This document shows, one piece after another, positions 8,216 to 16,153 of a stretch of 64,000 nucleotides of DNA. The notes below the pieces were generated by a model that had not been told where the DNA came from, ran no database searches, and saw only the letters and a list, made by a program, of their open reading frames with translations. Within the stretch, counting starts at the first letter, position 1. Each line of letters starts with the position of its first letter. Source of the DNA: Clostridiales bacterium UBA1701. GTDB taxonomy: Bacteria; Bacillota; Clostridia; Oscillospirales; Oscillospiraceae. Location of the stretch: assembly GCA_002320035.1 (NCBI GenBank), contig DCJL01000025.1:57747-121746 (forward strand). Direction: 5' to 3'. The translations under genes and the position numbers were made by a program.

Positions 8216-9205
8216 CTATTTTTTGCCTTTGACAAAGCTGTTCAGGCGCATGATTAAATTGATCGCGAGTCTCTGCCGATGTTCTATCAGAAAAAGCAGC
8301 AGCCTGAGTTTTGGGCTCATGGAGCGAACATAGGGATTTCTTCTGTAATTCGGGAATTTCGCAGTGAAATCGGCAAGGAGCCTGTCCTGCACGGGACTCT
8401 TGCGGTCAAGAAGGTTTACCCTTGTTGTGGAGGTAATAAGCTGGTGGTACAGGCTCATGTATTCAAGCTGTGCCCTGTATTTTTCAAAAAGACAAATCCG
8501 GCGGTAGTAGTCCAGCACAATGTTCACAGCATCAATCATTTCAAGATTTCTATCGATATTTCTTGAATTTGTAATGGAGCCGGGACGCATCAGATAGATG
8601 TACCAGGGACGGCGCAGAGAGCAGATTTTTTTCGCGGCTGGATATAGCAGCGGTATTGCAGAGAGATCTTCAAACCACATTCTGTTCTGAAAGCGGACGC
8701 CCGTTTGCGTAAAGAGATCCCGGCGAAAGAGCTTCATACAGGCGTTGGCCGGCTGGAAAAGAAGCTCGGGATACTCGCGGAGTGTAAAACAGCCCTCTCG
8801 GGAACAGCCGCTGTTGTAACCATAACGAAGCCCCGCCTCGTTGACGGTAACGCAATCATATATCCCGATGTCAAAACCCTCTCTCAGCGCTTCAAGCATC
8901 TCGGGTACAGCGTTTTCGGCAAGCCGGTCGTCGCTGTCAAGAAACTGGACATACTCGCCCCGGGCGGCTTCGAGGCCGGTGTTCCTGGCATGTCCCAGCC
9001 CGCCGTTTTCTGTGGTGATGAGGCGGAAAAGCGCCGGATTCCGGGCGGTATACGCCGCGGCAATAGCGGGGGAAGAGTCTGTGGAGCCGTCGTTTACAAT
9101 TATGACCTCATAGCCGTCAAGCTCCGGGTAAATAACAGAGTCAAGGCAGGCGGGCAGATATTTTTCAACATTGTATACCGGTATGATTATGCTCAGGTTA
9201 AGCAT
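8216..9205 (-). CDS. GT2 family glycosyltransferase (minus strand)
   Basis: This 329-aa GT-A enzyme starts at ATG 9205, behind GGGGGTG. The longer upstream reading has no homology. LSIIIPVYNVEKYLPACLDS, VNDGSTDSSP and LDSDD are the nucleotide and metal motifs. The C-terminal third is rich in Arg and Tyr. It is a separate transcription unit with its own promoter (9233-9261) and converges with the neighbouring GT2. The two share the fold but look like distinct enzymes, not a recent duplicate. Confidence 0.88.
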   Translation of the reverse strand: MLNLSIIIPVYNVEKYLPACLDSVIYPELDGYEVIIVNDGSTDSSPAIAAAYTARNPALFRLITTENGGLGHARNTGLEAARGEYVQFLDSDDRLAENAVPEMLEALREGFDIGIYDCVTVNEAGLRYGYNSGCSREGCFTLREYPELLFQPANACMKLFRRDLFTQTGVRFQNRMWFEDLSAIPLLYPAAKKICSLRRPWYIYLMRPGSITNSRNIDRNLEMIDAVNIVLDYYRRICLFEKYRAQLEYMSLYHQLITSTTRVNLLDRKSPVQDRLLADFTAKFPNYRRNPYVRSMSPKLRLLLFLIEHRQRLAINLIMRLNSFVKGKK

Positions 9206-9232
9206 GGGCGCACCCCCAAATAATGATGCTTC

Positions 9233-9261
9233 ATTGTACCACAGGCGTTTGGGGCCTTCAA
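9233..9261 (-). promoter_or_regulatory. Promoter of the minus-strand GT2 gene
   Basis: On the minus strand there is TTGAAG (9256-9261), a 17-bp spacer and TACAAT (9233-9238), 28 bases before the ATG. Confidence 0.7.
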
Positions 9262-9274
9262 GAGCGGAAAACAG

Positions 9275-9304
9275 TTGCCTCAAGGGGGCAATATGGTGTA
9301 TAAT
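9275..9304 (+). promoter_or_regulatory. Promoter of the lepB operon
   Basis: TTGCCT (9275-9280), an 18-bp spacer and a perfect -10 TATAAT (9299-9304) lie 37 bases before lepB. It is back to back with the minus-strand GT2 promoter. Confidence 0.7.
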
Positions 9305-9341
9305 AGCCTGAATTCTTATATACACAGGATAGGAGAATACA

Positions 9342-9923
9342 ATGAGCAAAGTGAAAAAGAAGAAAAACGCCGAGGGTGAGGAGGTCTCCCCCGAGCTGCG
9401 TGCCCGGCGGGAGATATATGACTGGATTCAGTGCCTTGCCACAGCCCTTATTATTTGCGTGATTCTTTTCGTTTTTTTTATCAGAATAATTGACGTCAGC
9501 GGTACTTCCATGTATCCCACCCTGAATAATGGGGACAAGATGCTGGTGTCGGATCTGTTTTACACACCCAAGGTTGGGGATATCGTTGTCTTTAAGTCCG
9601 ATACCTATGACCCAGACAAGGCCCTGGTTAAGCGGGTCATCGCCACAGAGGGGCAGGAGATCAATATCGACTTTGACAGGGGCATTGTATATGTGGACGG
9701 CGTCGCCATCGAGGAGGACTATATCAGCGAGCTTACCACCACAAAGCTGGACTTTATCGGCCCCAAGACCGTGCCGGAGGGCTGTGTCTTTGTTATGGGA
9801 GACAACCGCAACATGTCGACGGACAGCCGGAAGGCCGAGATCGGCATGGTGGATAACCGCCTGATCCTGGGCAGGGTCTACTGTGTGCTGTTCCCCCTGT
9901 CGGAACTGGGCTGGGTGAAATAA
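9342..9923 (+). CDS. lepB: Type I signal peptidase
   Basis: The protein is 193 aa, with one membrane anchor at about residues 31-50. The catalytic serine is S56 in SGTSMYPTL and the general-base lysine is K97 in LVKRVIA. The conserved GDNRNMSTDSR box is also present. It cleaves secretory signal peptides on the outer face of the membrane. The charged N-terminus (KKKKNAEGEE) is cytoplasmic. RBS AGGAG precedes ATG 9342. It leads the conserved lepB-rbgA-rnhB-yraN operon. Confidence 0.96.
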   Translation: MSKVKKKKNAEGEEVSPELRARREIYDWIQCLATALIICVILFVFFIRIIDVSGTSMYPTLNNGDKMLVSDLFYTPKVGDIVVFKSDTYDPDKALVKRVIATEGQEINIDFDRGIVYVDGVAIEEDYISELTTTKLDFIGPKTVPEGCVFVMGDNRNMSTDSRKAEIGMVDNRLILGRVYCVLFPLSELGWVK

Positions 9924-9946
9924 TGGACGGCAGGGGATTTGAGAAG

Positions 9947-10798
9947 ATGAACATCCAGTGGTTTCCCGGTCACATGACCAAGGCCCAGCGGATGATCGAG
10001 GAAAACATCAAACAGGTGGACGCGGTGTGCGAAATTCTGGATGCCAGAATTCCCCGTTCCAGCCGAAACCCGGATATAGACCGTCTGGCGGCAGGTAAGC
10101 CCCGGCTCATTATCCTGAACCGAACCGATCTGGCCGACCCCCAGATAACAGCCCGCTGGAAAAGGCACTTTGAAAAAAAGGGTTATGCCATTCTGGAGAC
10201 GGATGCCAGGACCGGCAGGGGCGTCTCCGGCTTTGGCCCCGCCGTGCGGCGGTTGCTGGCGGAAAAGCTCCGGGACTATGAGGCCAAGGGTCAAGCTGGC
10301 AGGCCCCTGCGGATCATGATCCTGGGCATACCCAATGTGGGCAAATCTACATTTATAAATAAGGTAGCCGGGCGAAAGGCCGCTGTGGCCGGGGACAAGC
10401 CCGGCGTGACCCGGGGCAAGCAGTGGATAAGCATTGACGCAGGGCTTGACCTGCTGGATACGCCCGGCATCCTTTGGCCCAAGTTTGACAGCCAGGAGGT
10501 GGGGGAGATGCTGGCTATTACCAACGCCATCAAGGCGGACGTACTGGACAAGGAAACGCTCGGGGCGAATTTTATGCTTCGCCTGAGCCGCATGTATCCC
10601 CAGGCCATTGAAACCCGGTATAAATTTACGCCCGACCCGGCGGCCAGCGGCTTTGCGCTTCTCGAACAGGCGGCGAAAAAGCGGGGCTTTCTGCTGTCCC
10701 GGGGCGAGTATGATATAGAGCGTATGGCCAACACGCTTCTGGGTGAGTACCATGATGGCAAGTTGGGCAGACTCTCGCTGGAGCAGCCCGATGGATGA
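9947..10798 (+). CDS. rbgA: Ribosome biogenesis GTPase YlqF/RbgA
   Basis: The protein is about 283 aa. I chose ATG 9947 because the family begins with (x)IQWFPGHM; a TAATG-coupled ATG at 9923 would add 8 residues. The GTPase motifs are circularly permuted, as in RbgA: G4 (LNRTD) comes before G1 (GIPNVGKSTF) and G3 (DTPG). The protein acts in late 50S assembly. The G4 motif has Arg where NKxD is usual, which is a mild variation. It overlaps rnhB by 8 nt. Confidence 0.93.
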   Translation: MNIQWFPGHMTKAQRMIEENIKQVDAVCEILDARIPRSSRNPDIDRLAAGKPRLIILNRTDLADPQITARWKRHFEKKGYAILETDARTGRGVSGFGPAVRRLLAEKLRDYEAKGQAGRPLRIMILGIPNVGKSTFINKVAGRKAAVAGDKPGVTRGKQWISIDAGLDLLDTPGILWPKFDSQEVGEMLAITNAIKADVLDKETLGANFMLRLSRMYPQAIETRYKFTPDPAASGFALLEQAAKKRGFLLSRGEYDIERMANTLLGEYHDGKLGRLSLEQPDG

Positions 10799-11390
10799 AC
10801 TGTGGCACTTGGAAAATGAGCTTTATGACAGCGGCTTCAAGCTCATCTGCGGTGTTGACGAGGCCGGTCGAGGGCCGCTGGCGGGTCCGGTCTGCGCCGG
10901 GGCGGTCATCCTGCCCCGGGGCCTTAAGATAGAAGGGCTTAACGATTCGAAAAGGCTCACTGAGAAAAAGAGAGAATCTCTTTATGCCGTGATATGTGAA
11001 AAGGCCCTGGCCTGGGCTGCTGCTTTTGCCGGCGTGGAGGAGATCGAGAGCCTGAATATTCTGAACGCCACCTATCTTGCCATGAACCGGGCCATAGCGT
11101 CGCTGGCGCTCCGGCCGGAGCTGGCCCTCATAGACGGAAACAGAAACAGCGGCATTGAAATCAACAGCCGCTGCCTTGTGAAGGGAGATTCCCGATGCGC
11201 GGATATTGCCGCCGCCTCCGTCATGGCAAAGGTCACCCGGGACCGGTATATGCTGGACATGGCGGCGCTTTACCCGGAATACGGCTTTGAGCGGCACAAG
11301 GGCTACGGTACAAAAGCGCATTATGAAGCGATCCGCCGCTTTGGCCCCTCGCCCATACACCGCCGGAGTTTTTTGAGGAAGATGCACTGA
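10791..11390 (+). CDS. rnhB: Ribonuclease HII
   Basis: The 199-aa protein starts at ATG 10791, overlapping the rbgA stop. CGVDEAGRGPLAGPV carries the first catalytic Asp-Glu pair, and later acidic residues (LIDGN; MAKVTRD) complete the type 2 RNase H site. It removes ribonucleotides and RNA primers from DNA. Its stop overlaps yraN by one base (TGATG), so the two are translationally coupled. Confidence 0.95.
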   Translation: MDELWHLENELYDSGFKLICGVDEAGRGPLAGPVCAGAVILPRGLKIEGLNDSKRLTEKKRESLYAVICEKALAWAAAFAGVEEIESLNILNATYLAMNRAIASLALRPELALIDGNRNSGIEINSRCLVKGDSRCADIAAASVMAKVTRDRYMLDMAALYPEYGFERHKGYGTKAHYEAIRRFGPSPIHRRSFLRKMH

Positions 11391-11758
11391 TGGATAAGCA
11401 AATCACAGGCCGCTGGGGAGAGGAACAGGCCGCCCGCTATCTGCGCTGCCGGGGCTATTTTATTCTGGAAATGAATTATTCTTGCCGCTTTGGGGAAATT
11501 GATATCATCGCCCGCCGTGGGCGCTTTGTGGTTTTTGCCGAGGTGAAAACAAGAAAAGACGCGGCTTTTGCCCAGGCCCGGGAGTTTGTTACCCGGGCAA
11601 AGCAGGAGCGCATTATGGCGGCGGCTATGCGCTGGCTCTCGGAAAACGAGACTTCTTTACAGCCGCGTTTTGATGTAATAGAGGTCTACGCTCCGTTTGG
11701 CCCCGGGGGCAGGGCGGAAATCCAGCACATACAGGACGCTTTTGGCTGCGATATGTAG
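11390..11758 (+). CDS. UPF0102 family YraN-like endonuclease-fold protein
   Basis: This 122-aa protein has the family pattern GRWGEEQAARYLRCRGY, then FGEIDIIARRG and VFAEVKTRK. The E-x-D...E-x-K arrangement resembles restriction-endonuclease-like nucleases. Family members are widespread and usually follow rnhB, as here. The biochemical role remains unclear. Confidence 0.9.
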   Translation: MDKQITGRWGEEQAARYLRCRGYFILEMNYSCRFGEIDIIARRGRFVVFAEVKTRKDAAFAQAREFVTRAKQERIMAAAMRWLSENETSLQPRFDVIEVYAPFGPGGRAEIQHIQDAFGCDM

Positions 11759-11778
11759 TCCGGGCGCAAAGGCCCGGA
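11759..11778. terminator. Short GC hairpin between yraN and the DUF1540 gene
   Basis: TCCGGGC (11759-11765) pairs with GCCCGGA (11772-11778) across a 6-nt loop, between the ends of two convergent genes. It has no T-run, so termination by it is only plausible. Confidence 0.4.
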
Positions 11779-11783
11779 TGAAA

Positions 11784-11960
11784 TCAGCAGGTGCCTCTGG
11801 GACAGAAGGTGGAACAGTAGGTCTCGCCTTTTGTGGCGGCCTTTTCGTTCTGCACGCTGATTCTGGCGGCGCTGCAGCGGCAGTCGATCGTGTTGTACTT
11901 GCAGCCGGTCACTTCGCAGCCAACGCCGGGATTGGTGTCTCTGGTTTTCTTTTCGCTCAT
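11784..11960 (-). CDS. DUF1540 domain small Cys-rich protein (58 aa)
   Basis: On the minus strand ATG 11960 follows a good ribosome-binding site (GGAGGCG, 11966-11972). It opens a 58-aa frame that ends at TGA 11784. There are seven Cys: GCEVTGCKYN, then CRCS, then ETYCSTFCPRGTC. The spacing of these Cys around a short core (AARISVQ) fits the DUF1540 family of small Clostridial proteins, probably metal-binding or oxidised in the spore or cell envelope; function is unknown. It is easy to miss because of its size. It lies convergent to yraN and divergent from the metallophosphoesterase. Confidence 0.8.
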   Translation of the reverse strand: MSEKKTRDTNPGVGCEVTGCKYNTIDCRCSAARISVQNEKAATKGETYCSTFCPRGTC

Positions 11961-12038
11961 ATTGACGCCTCCATTTTAATTGTGGTCGCGCTTATTATCT
12001 GTTTCGTCTTATTTTTTTATTCATTCGGAGTTTGGTTT

Positions 12039-12737
12039 ATGGCCTTGTATGCAATCGGCGATCTGCATCTGTCCCTCGGCGCTGAAAAACCCATGGATAT
12101 TTTCGGCGACAATTGGCGGGAGCACACGGAAAAACTGAAAAAGGGCTTCTCCACGCTGACGGAGGAGGACATCTGCGTCCTATGCGGCGATTTGAGTTGG
12201 GCCATGGGCCTTGAAGACGCACGCGAGGACTTCCTTTTTATAAATTCTCTGCCCGGCAGAAAAATAATTTTAAAAGGAAATCATGATTACTGGTGGAACA
12301 CAGCCGCCAAAATGGGCCGCTTTTTTCTGGAAAACGGGATAGACAGCATAGATATCCTGAACAATAATTTTTATGAATACGGCGCGGGCGGAGAATATGC
12401 CGTCTGCGGTACCCGGGGTTGGTTCTTTGAAGAAGAAAAGGGCGGCGAGCACGATGAAAAAATAATGCGCCGGGAGGTAATGCGCCTTGAGGCATCCCTG
12501 AACGCGGCGGGGGACAGAAAAAAGCTGGTATTCCTCCATTATCCGCCCATTTTTCAGAGATATTGCTGCGGCGAGATACTTGAACTTCTGAAAAAACATC
12601 AGGTCCGCCTCTGCTGCTACGGACATATTCACGGAAAGGGCCGCCGTCTTGCCTTCAACGGCTGGCGGGACGGGACGGAATATCGGCTTGTCTCTGCAGA
12701 TCAACTTGGTTTTACCCCTGTAAGACTGCCTTTTTAG
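12039..12737 (+). CDS. Calcineurin-like metallophosphoesterase
   Basis: This 232-aa protein starts at ATG 12039, with GGAG (12027-12030) 8 nt upstream. The longer upstream frame is noise read through the DUF1540 antisense. It carries the five-block metal site: AIGDLHLS, LCGDLSW, KGNHDYW, LHYPP and CYGHIHG. It resembles the COG1768-type predicted phosphohydrolases. The substrate is not known and no signal peptide is seen. It stands alone before the trigger factor promoter. Confidence 0.88.
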   Translation: MALYAIGDLHLSLGAEKPMDIFGDNWREHTEKLKKGFSTLTEEDICVLCGDLSWAMGLEDAREDFLFINSLPGRKIILKGNHDYWWNTAAKMGRFFLENGIDSIDILNNNFYEYGAGGEYAVCGTRGWFFEEEKGGEHDEKIMRREVMRLEASLNAAGDRKKLVFLHYPPIFQRYCCGEILELLKKHQVRLCCYGHIHGKGRRLAFNGWRDGTEYRLVSADQLGFTPVRLPF

Positions 12738-12772
12738 CCGCATATTTATTATGCATATTTATTATTTAGTCA

Positions 12773-12801
12773 TTGATTTTGCAGAAATAATCTGATATCA
12801 T
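12773..12801 (+). promoter_or_regulatory. Promoter of tig
   Basis: TTGATT (12773-12778), a 17-bp spacer and TATCAT (12796-12801) lie 42 bases before the tig start. Confidence 0.6.
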
Positions 12802-12843
12802 GTTCGAGTGCGTGTTACACACATATTGAGGAGGAAATCAAGA

Positions 12844-14142
12844 ATGATTGTCAAGAACGTAGAGAAAAAAGAAAATAACGCCGCCGTATTTCAGGTGGAG
12901 TCAGATGCGGCGGAGTTTGCGTCCGCTGTCAACGGCGCATATCTGAAAAACAAGAGCAGTATATATATTCCGGGCTTCCGCAAAGGCAAGGCCCCCCGCG
13001 CTGTCGTTGAGGGAATGTATGGCAAAGAGGTATTCTATCAGGATGCCATGGATGAGTTGGCCCCCAAGGCTTTTGAATTCGGCGTCAAGGAAGCGGAACT
13101 GAGGATCGTCGGCGCACCCTCCATTGTGGATGTAAACGTTACAGAGGAGAGCACCGTGGCTTACACTTTCTCCGTCTCTCTCTACCCTGAAGTTACTCTT
13201 GGCCAGTACAAGGGCCTCGAGGCTGTGAAGGAGAGCGCCGAGGTCAGCGAGGAAGAGGTCGATGCCGAGGTGGAGACCGCCCGCAAGAGCAACGCCCGCA
13301 TGATCAGCGTTGACGATAGGGAAGCTCAGATGGGCGACACCGCCAACATCGACTTTGACGGCTATCTGAATGGGGAGCGCTTTGACGGCGGCAAGGCCGA
13401 GGGCTACTCCCTGGAGTTGGGCTCCAAGTCCTTTGTTCCCGGCTTTGAAGAGCAGATCGTGGGCATGAAGGTGGGCGAGGAAAAAGATCTTCCCATTACT
13501 TTCCCGGAGAATTACCACGAGGATCTGGCTGGCAAGGAAGTGGTTTTCAAGGTCAAGCTCAACAGTCTGACCATGGCGGAGCTCCCCGCACTGGATGACG
13601 AGTTTGCCAAGGACGTTTCCGAGTTTGATACGCTGGACGAGTACCGGGCGGATGTGAGAAAGAACCTTCAGATCCGCAAGGACGAGCAGGTTGAGGCCAA
13701 GTTCCGCTCTGAGATCATGAGGCAGGCCTGCGAGAACATGACCGTTCAGATTCCCGAAGTCATGATCGATGAGAAAGTGGAAGAGGCCATCCGCAACTAC
13801 GCGGCCAACTTCGGCATGACCGATCGCAGCCTGGGCCTCGACAAGCTCATGGAAATGATGGGTCTCAATCAGGACATTGTCAATGCCAGCATCCGTCCCG
13901 GCGCCGAGTCCCAGGTAAAGACCGAGCTGCTGCTTGAGGCCGTCGTTAAGGCGGAGGATATTCAGGTCAGCGAGGAAGAGGCCGAGGAGTACCTGAACAA
14001 GGTGGCCGAGAGCATCAAGGCCAAGGCTGACGACGTGAGAGAATACTTCGGCTCCGAGTTCATCCGCGGCGAGCGCAGCAAGGAGAAGGCCACCAGCCTG
14101 ATTCTGGACAGCGCCGTGGCCGCCGAGGCAAAGGCTGAATAA
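12844..14142 (+). CDS. tig: Trigger factor, ribosome-associated chaperone/prolyl isomerase
   Basis: The 432-aa protein starts at ATG 12844 behind GAGGAGGAAAT. The N-terminal ribosome-binding domain includes the signature-like PGFRKGKAP. An FKBP-type isomerase domain spans about residues 150-240 (GDTANIDFDGYLNGERFDGG). The helical C-terminal substrate-binding domain follows. It meets nascent chains at the ribosome exit. The order tig-clpP-clpX-lon-ysxC is conserved and links folding to degradation. Confidence 0.97.
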   Translation: MIVKNVEKKENNAAVFQVESDAAEFASAVNGAYLKNKSSIYIPGFRKGKAPRAVVEGMYGKEVFYQDAMDELAPKAFEFGVKEAELRIVGAPSIVDVNVTEESTVAYTFSVSLYPEVTLGQYKGLEAVKESAEVSEEEVDAEVETARKSNARMISVDDREAQMGDTANIDFDGYLNGERFDGGKAEGYSLELGSKSFVPGFEEQIVGMKVGEEKDLPITFPENYHEDLAGKEVVFKVKLNSLTMAELPALDDEFAKDVSEFDTLDEYRADVRKNLQIRKDEQVEAKFRSEIMRQACENMTVQIPEVMIDEKVEEAIRNYAANFGMTDRSLGLDKLMEMMGLNQDIVNASIRPGAESQVKTELLLEAVVKAEDIQVSEEEAEEYLNKVAESIKAKADDVREYFGSEFIRGERSKEKATSLILDSAVAAEAKAE

Positions 14143-14188
14143 TTATCCCTCCTGAGGGATATGCTCTCTTGGATATAAATGTTAATTG

Positions 14189-14206
14189 CCCCGGCGCTTT
14201 CCGGGG
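14189..14206 (+). other. Short hairpin in the tig-clpP spacer
   Basis: CCCCGG (14189-14194) pairs with CCGGGG (14201-14206). The 89-bp spacer shows no CtsR- or CIRCE-like box by eye, so heat control of clpP is not evident here. Confidence 0.35.
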
Positions 14207-14231
14207 AAGCGTCTGAAAGGAGAGTTCTAAA

Positions 14232-14813
14232 ATGAGTTTGGTACCCTATGTTGTGGAGCAGACCAGCCGCGGCGAACGTTCATACGATATTTTTTCCCGG
14301 CTGCTGAACGACCGCATTATCATGCTGTCCGAGGAAGTGAACGACACCACAGCCAGCCTTGTCGTGGCCCAGCTTCTTTACCTTGAGGCTCAGGACCCGG
14401 ACAAGGACATACAGTTTTATATCAACAGCCCCGGAGGCAGCGTCACGGCCGGCATGGCCATCTATGACACCATGCAGTACATCAAGTGCGATGTATCCAC
14501 GATCTGCATCGGCATGGCCGCCTCCATGGGAGCTTTCCTGCTGTCCTCCGGCGCCAAGGGCAAGCGCCTTGCGCTGCCCAACGCGGAGATCATGATCCAT
14601 CAGCCCTCTGCCGGGACCCAGGGCCAGATAACGGATATGGCCATCCACCTCAAGCGCCTTGAAATAATCAAGGAGCGCATGAATAAGATCCTGTCTGAGA
14701 ATACCGGCAGACCCTTTGACGAAGTCGCTGCCGCCTGTGAGAGGGACAATTTCATGTCCGCCGAGGAGGCCATGGCCTTTGGGCTCGTAGACAAGGTCAT
14801 CAGCAAGCGCTGA
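14232..14813 (+). CDS. clpP: ATP-dependent Clp protease proteolytic subunit
   Basis: This 193-aa ClpP has the complete triad S98 (GMAASMGAF), H123 (MIHQPSAG) and D172 (ACERDNF). It assembles into the tetradecameric chamber fed by ClpX, encoded next. RBS AAAGGAGAG precedes ATG 14232. The length and the N-terminal loop ([17 protein letters not shown]) are typical. Confidence 0.98.
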   Translation: MSLVPYVVEQTSRGERSYDIFSRLLNDRIIMLSEEVNDTTASLVVAQLLYLEAQDPDKDIQFYINSPGGSVTAGMAIYDTMQYIKCDVSTICIGMAASMGAFLLSSGAKGKRLALPNAEIMIHQPSAGTQGQITDMAIHLKRLEIIKERMNKILSENTGRPFDEVAAACERDNFMSAEEAMAFGLVDKVISKR

Positions 14814-14826
14814 AAAATGGATTTGC

Positions 14827-14850
14827 ATCGGGGAACGGGAGTTCCCCGAT
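14827..14850 (+). other. Hairpin between clpP and clpX
   Basis: ATCGGGGAAC (14827-14836) pairs perfectly with GTTCCCCGAT (14841-14850) over a GGGA loop. There is no T-run, so it may set relative expression of clpP and clpX or protect the clpP 3' end. Confidence 0.5.
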
Positions 14851-14880
14851 AGCTTTAATGCGGCCGAATGGGAGATTATT

Positions 14881-16128
14881 ATGGCAAAAAATGAAGAGAG
14901 AAGGAGCATCAGATGCTCGTTTTGCGGCAAGCCGCAGTCCCTTGTCAACAGACTGATAGCCGGTAACGGCAGCTATATATGCGACGAATGCGTGCGAATG
15001 TGCATGAGTATCGTTGATGACGGCGCGGCAAAATCCGTGGAGGGCTATGACGGGCTCCCCCTGGTTTTTGAAAAGCTGCCCAAGCCCATGCAGATAAAAG
15101 CCAGGCTCGACGAATATATAATCGGCCAGGACAGGGCGAAGATCGTCCTGTCCGTGGCGGTGTATAACCACTACAAGCGCATCCTCCATGGCGGCAAGGA
15201 TGATGTTGAGCTCCAGAAGAGCAATATTCTGCTTATCGGCCCTACCGGCAGCGGCAAGACCCTTTTTGCCCAGACCATGGCGAAAATGCTGGATGTGCCC
15301 TTCGCCATCGCCGACGCCACCACCCTTACCGAGGCGGGATATGTGGGCGAGGATGTGGAGAACGTTATCCTGAAGCTGCTTCAGGCGGCGGACTTTGACG
15401 TGGAGCGCGCGCAGCGTGGAATTATTTATATCGATGAGATCGATAAAATCGCCCGCAAGAGCGAGAACACTTCCATTACCCGGGACGTCTCCGGCGAGGG
15501 CGTTCAGCAGGCCCTGCTGAAGCTTCTTGAGGGGACCATCGCCAACGTTCCTCCTCAGGGCGGGCGCAAGCATCCGCACCAGGAATTCACGCATGTGGAC
15601 ACGACCAATATCCTCTTTATCTGCGGCGGGGCCTTCGACGGGCTGGACAAGATAATAGAGAGACGCACAAACAGAAAAGCCATGGGCTTTGGCGCGGACA
15701 TTACCAGCAGCTCCCAGCGGGATGTGGGAGAGATTCTCGCCCATGTTCAGCAGCATGACCTTCTGAAGTTCGGCATTATTCCCGAGCTTATCGGCCGCCT
15801 GCCTGTTGTGGCCTCGCTGGACAGCCTGCGGAAAGAAGACCTTGTCCGCATCCTCACCGAGCCAAAAAACTCCATGGCCAAACAGTACAAGGCCCTGCTC
15901 TCCTATGACGGGGTGGAGCTGGAATACGAGCCGGAGGCTCTCGAGGCCGTGGCGGATAAGGCCATAGAAATGAAAATCGGCGCCAGAGGTCTCCGAAGCG
16001 TGATGGAGGGCATTATGACCAACATCATGTACACGGTTCCTTCGGACAGCGGTGTAAGCAAGGTGCTCGTCACCGGAGACTGCGTTAAAAACGGAACCGA
16101 CCCGCAGATTATCCGCAGGACGGACTGA
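14881..16128 (+). CDS. clpX: ATP-dependent Clp protease ATP-binding subunit ClpX
   Basis: The 415-aa AAA+ unfoldase has an N-terminal C4 zinc-binding domain (C12, C15, C34, C37). Walker A is GPTGSGKT at 120-127, and Walker B is [10 protein letters not shown]. The pore loop [11 protein letters not shown] is present. It unfolds tagged substrates and passes them to ClpP. It lies between clpP and lon on the same strand, spaced by 67 and 25 nt. Confidence 0.98.
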   Translation: MAKNEERRSIRCSFCGKPQSLVNRLIAGNGSYICDECVRMCMSIVDDGAAKSVEGYDGLPLVFEKLPKPMQIKARLDEYIIGQDRAKIVLSVAVYNHYKRILHGGKDDVELQKSNILLIGPTGSGKTLFAQTMAKMLDVPFAIADATTLTEAGYVGEDVENVILKLLQAADFDVERAQRGIIYIDEIDKIARKSENTSITRDVSGEGVQQALLKLLEGTIANVPPQGGRKHPHQEFTHVDTTNILFICGGAFDGLDKIIERRTNRKAMGFGADITSSSQRDVGEILAHVQQHDLLKFGIIPELIGRLPVVASLDSLRKEDLVRILTEPKNSMAKQYKALLSYDGVELEYEPEALEAVADKAIEMKIGARGLRSVMEGIMTNIMYTVPSDSGVSKVLVTGDCVKNGTDPQIIRRTD

Positions 16129-16153
16129 ACAAGAACTCCGGAAAGGAGAAAAA

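Noticed and set aside
7207..9205. Recent tandem duplication of the two GT2 genes
   Set aside because: They share the GT-A motifs, but the C-terminal halves differ and they lie on opposite strands; they read as separate family members.
11697..12038. N-terminal extension of the metallophosphoesterase with a membrane-like segment
   Set aside because: It is read through the antisense of the DUF1540 gene and the end of yraN; ATG 12039 has its own GGAG and the family start.
14143..14231. CtsR or CIRCE heat-shock box before clpP
   Set aside because: No GGTCAAA repeats or CIRCE inverted repeat is visible; only small hairpins.
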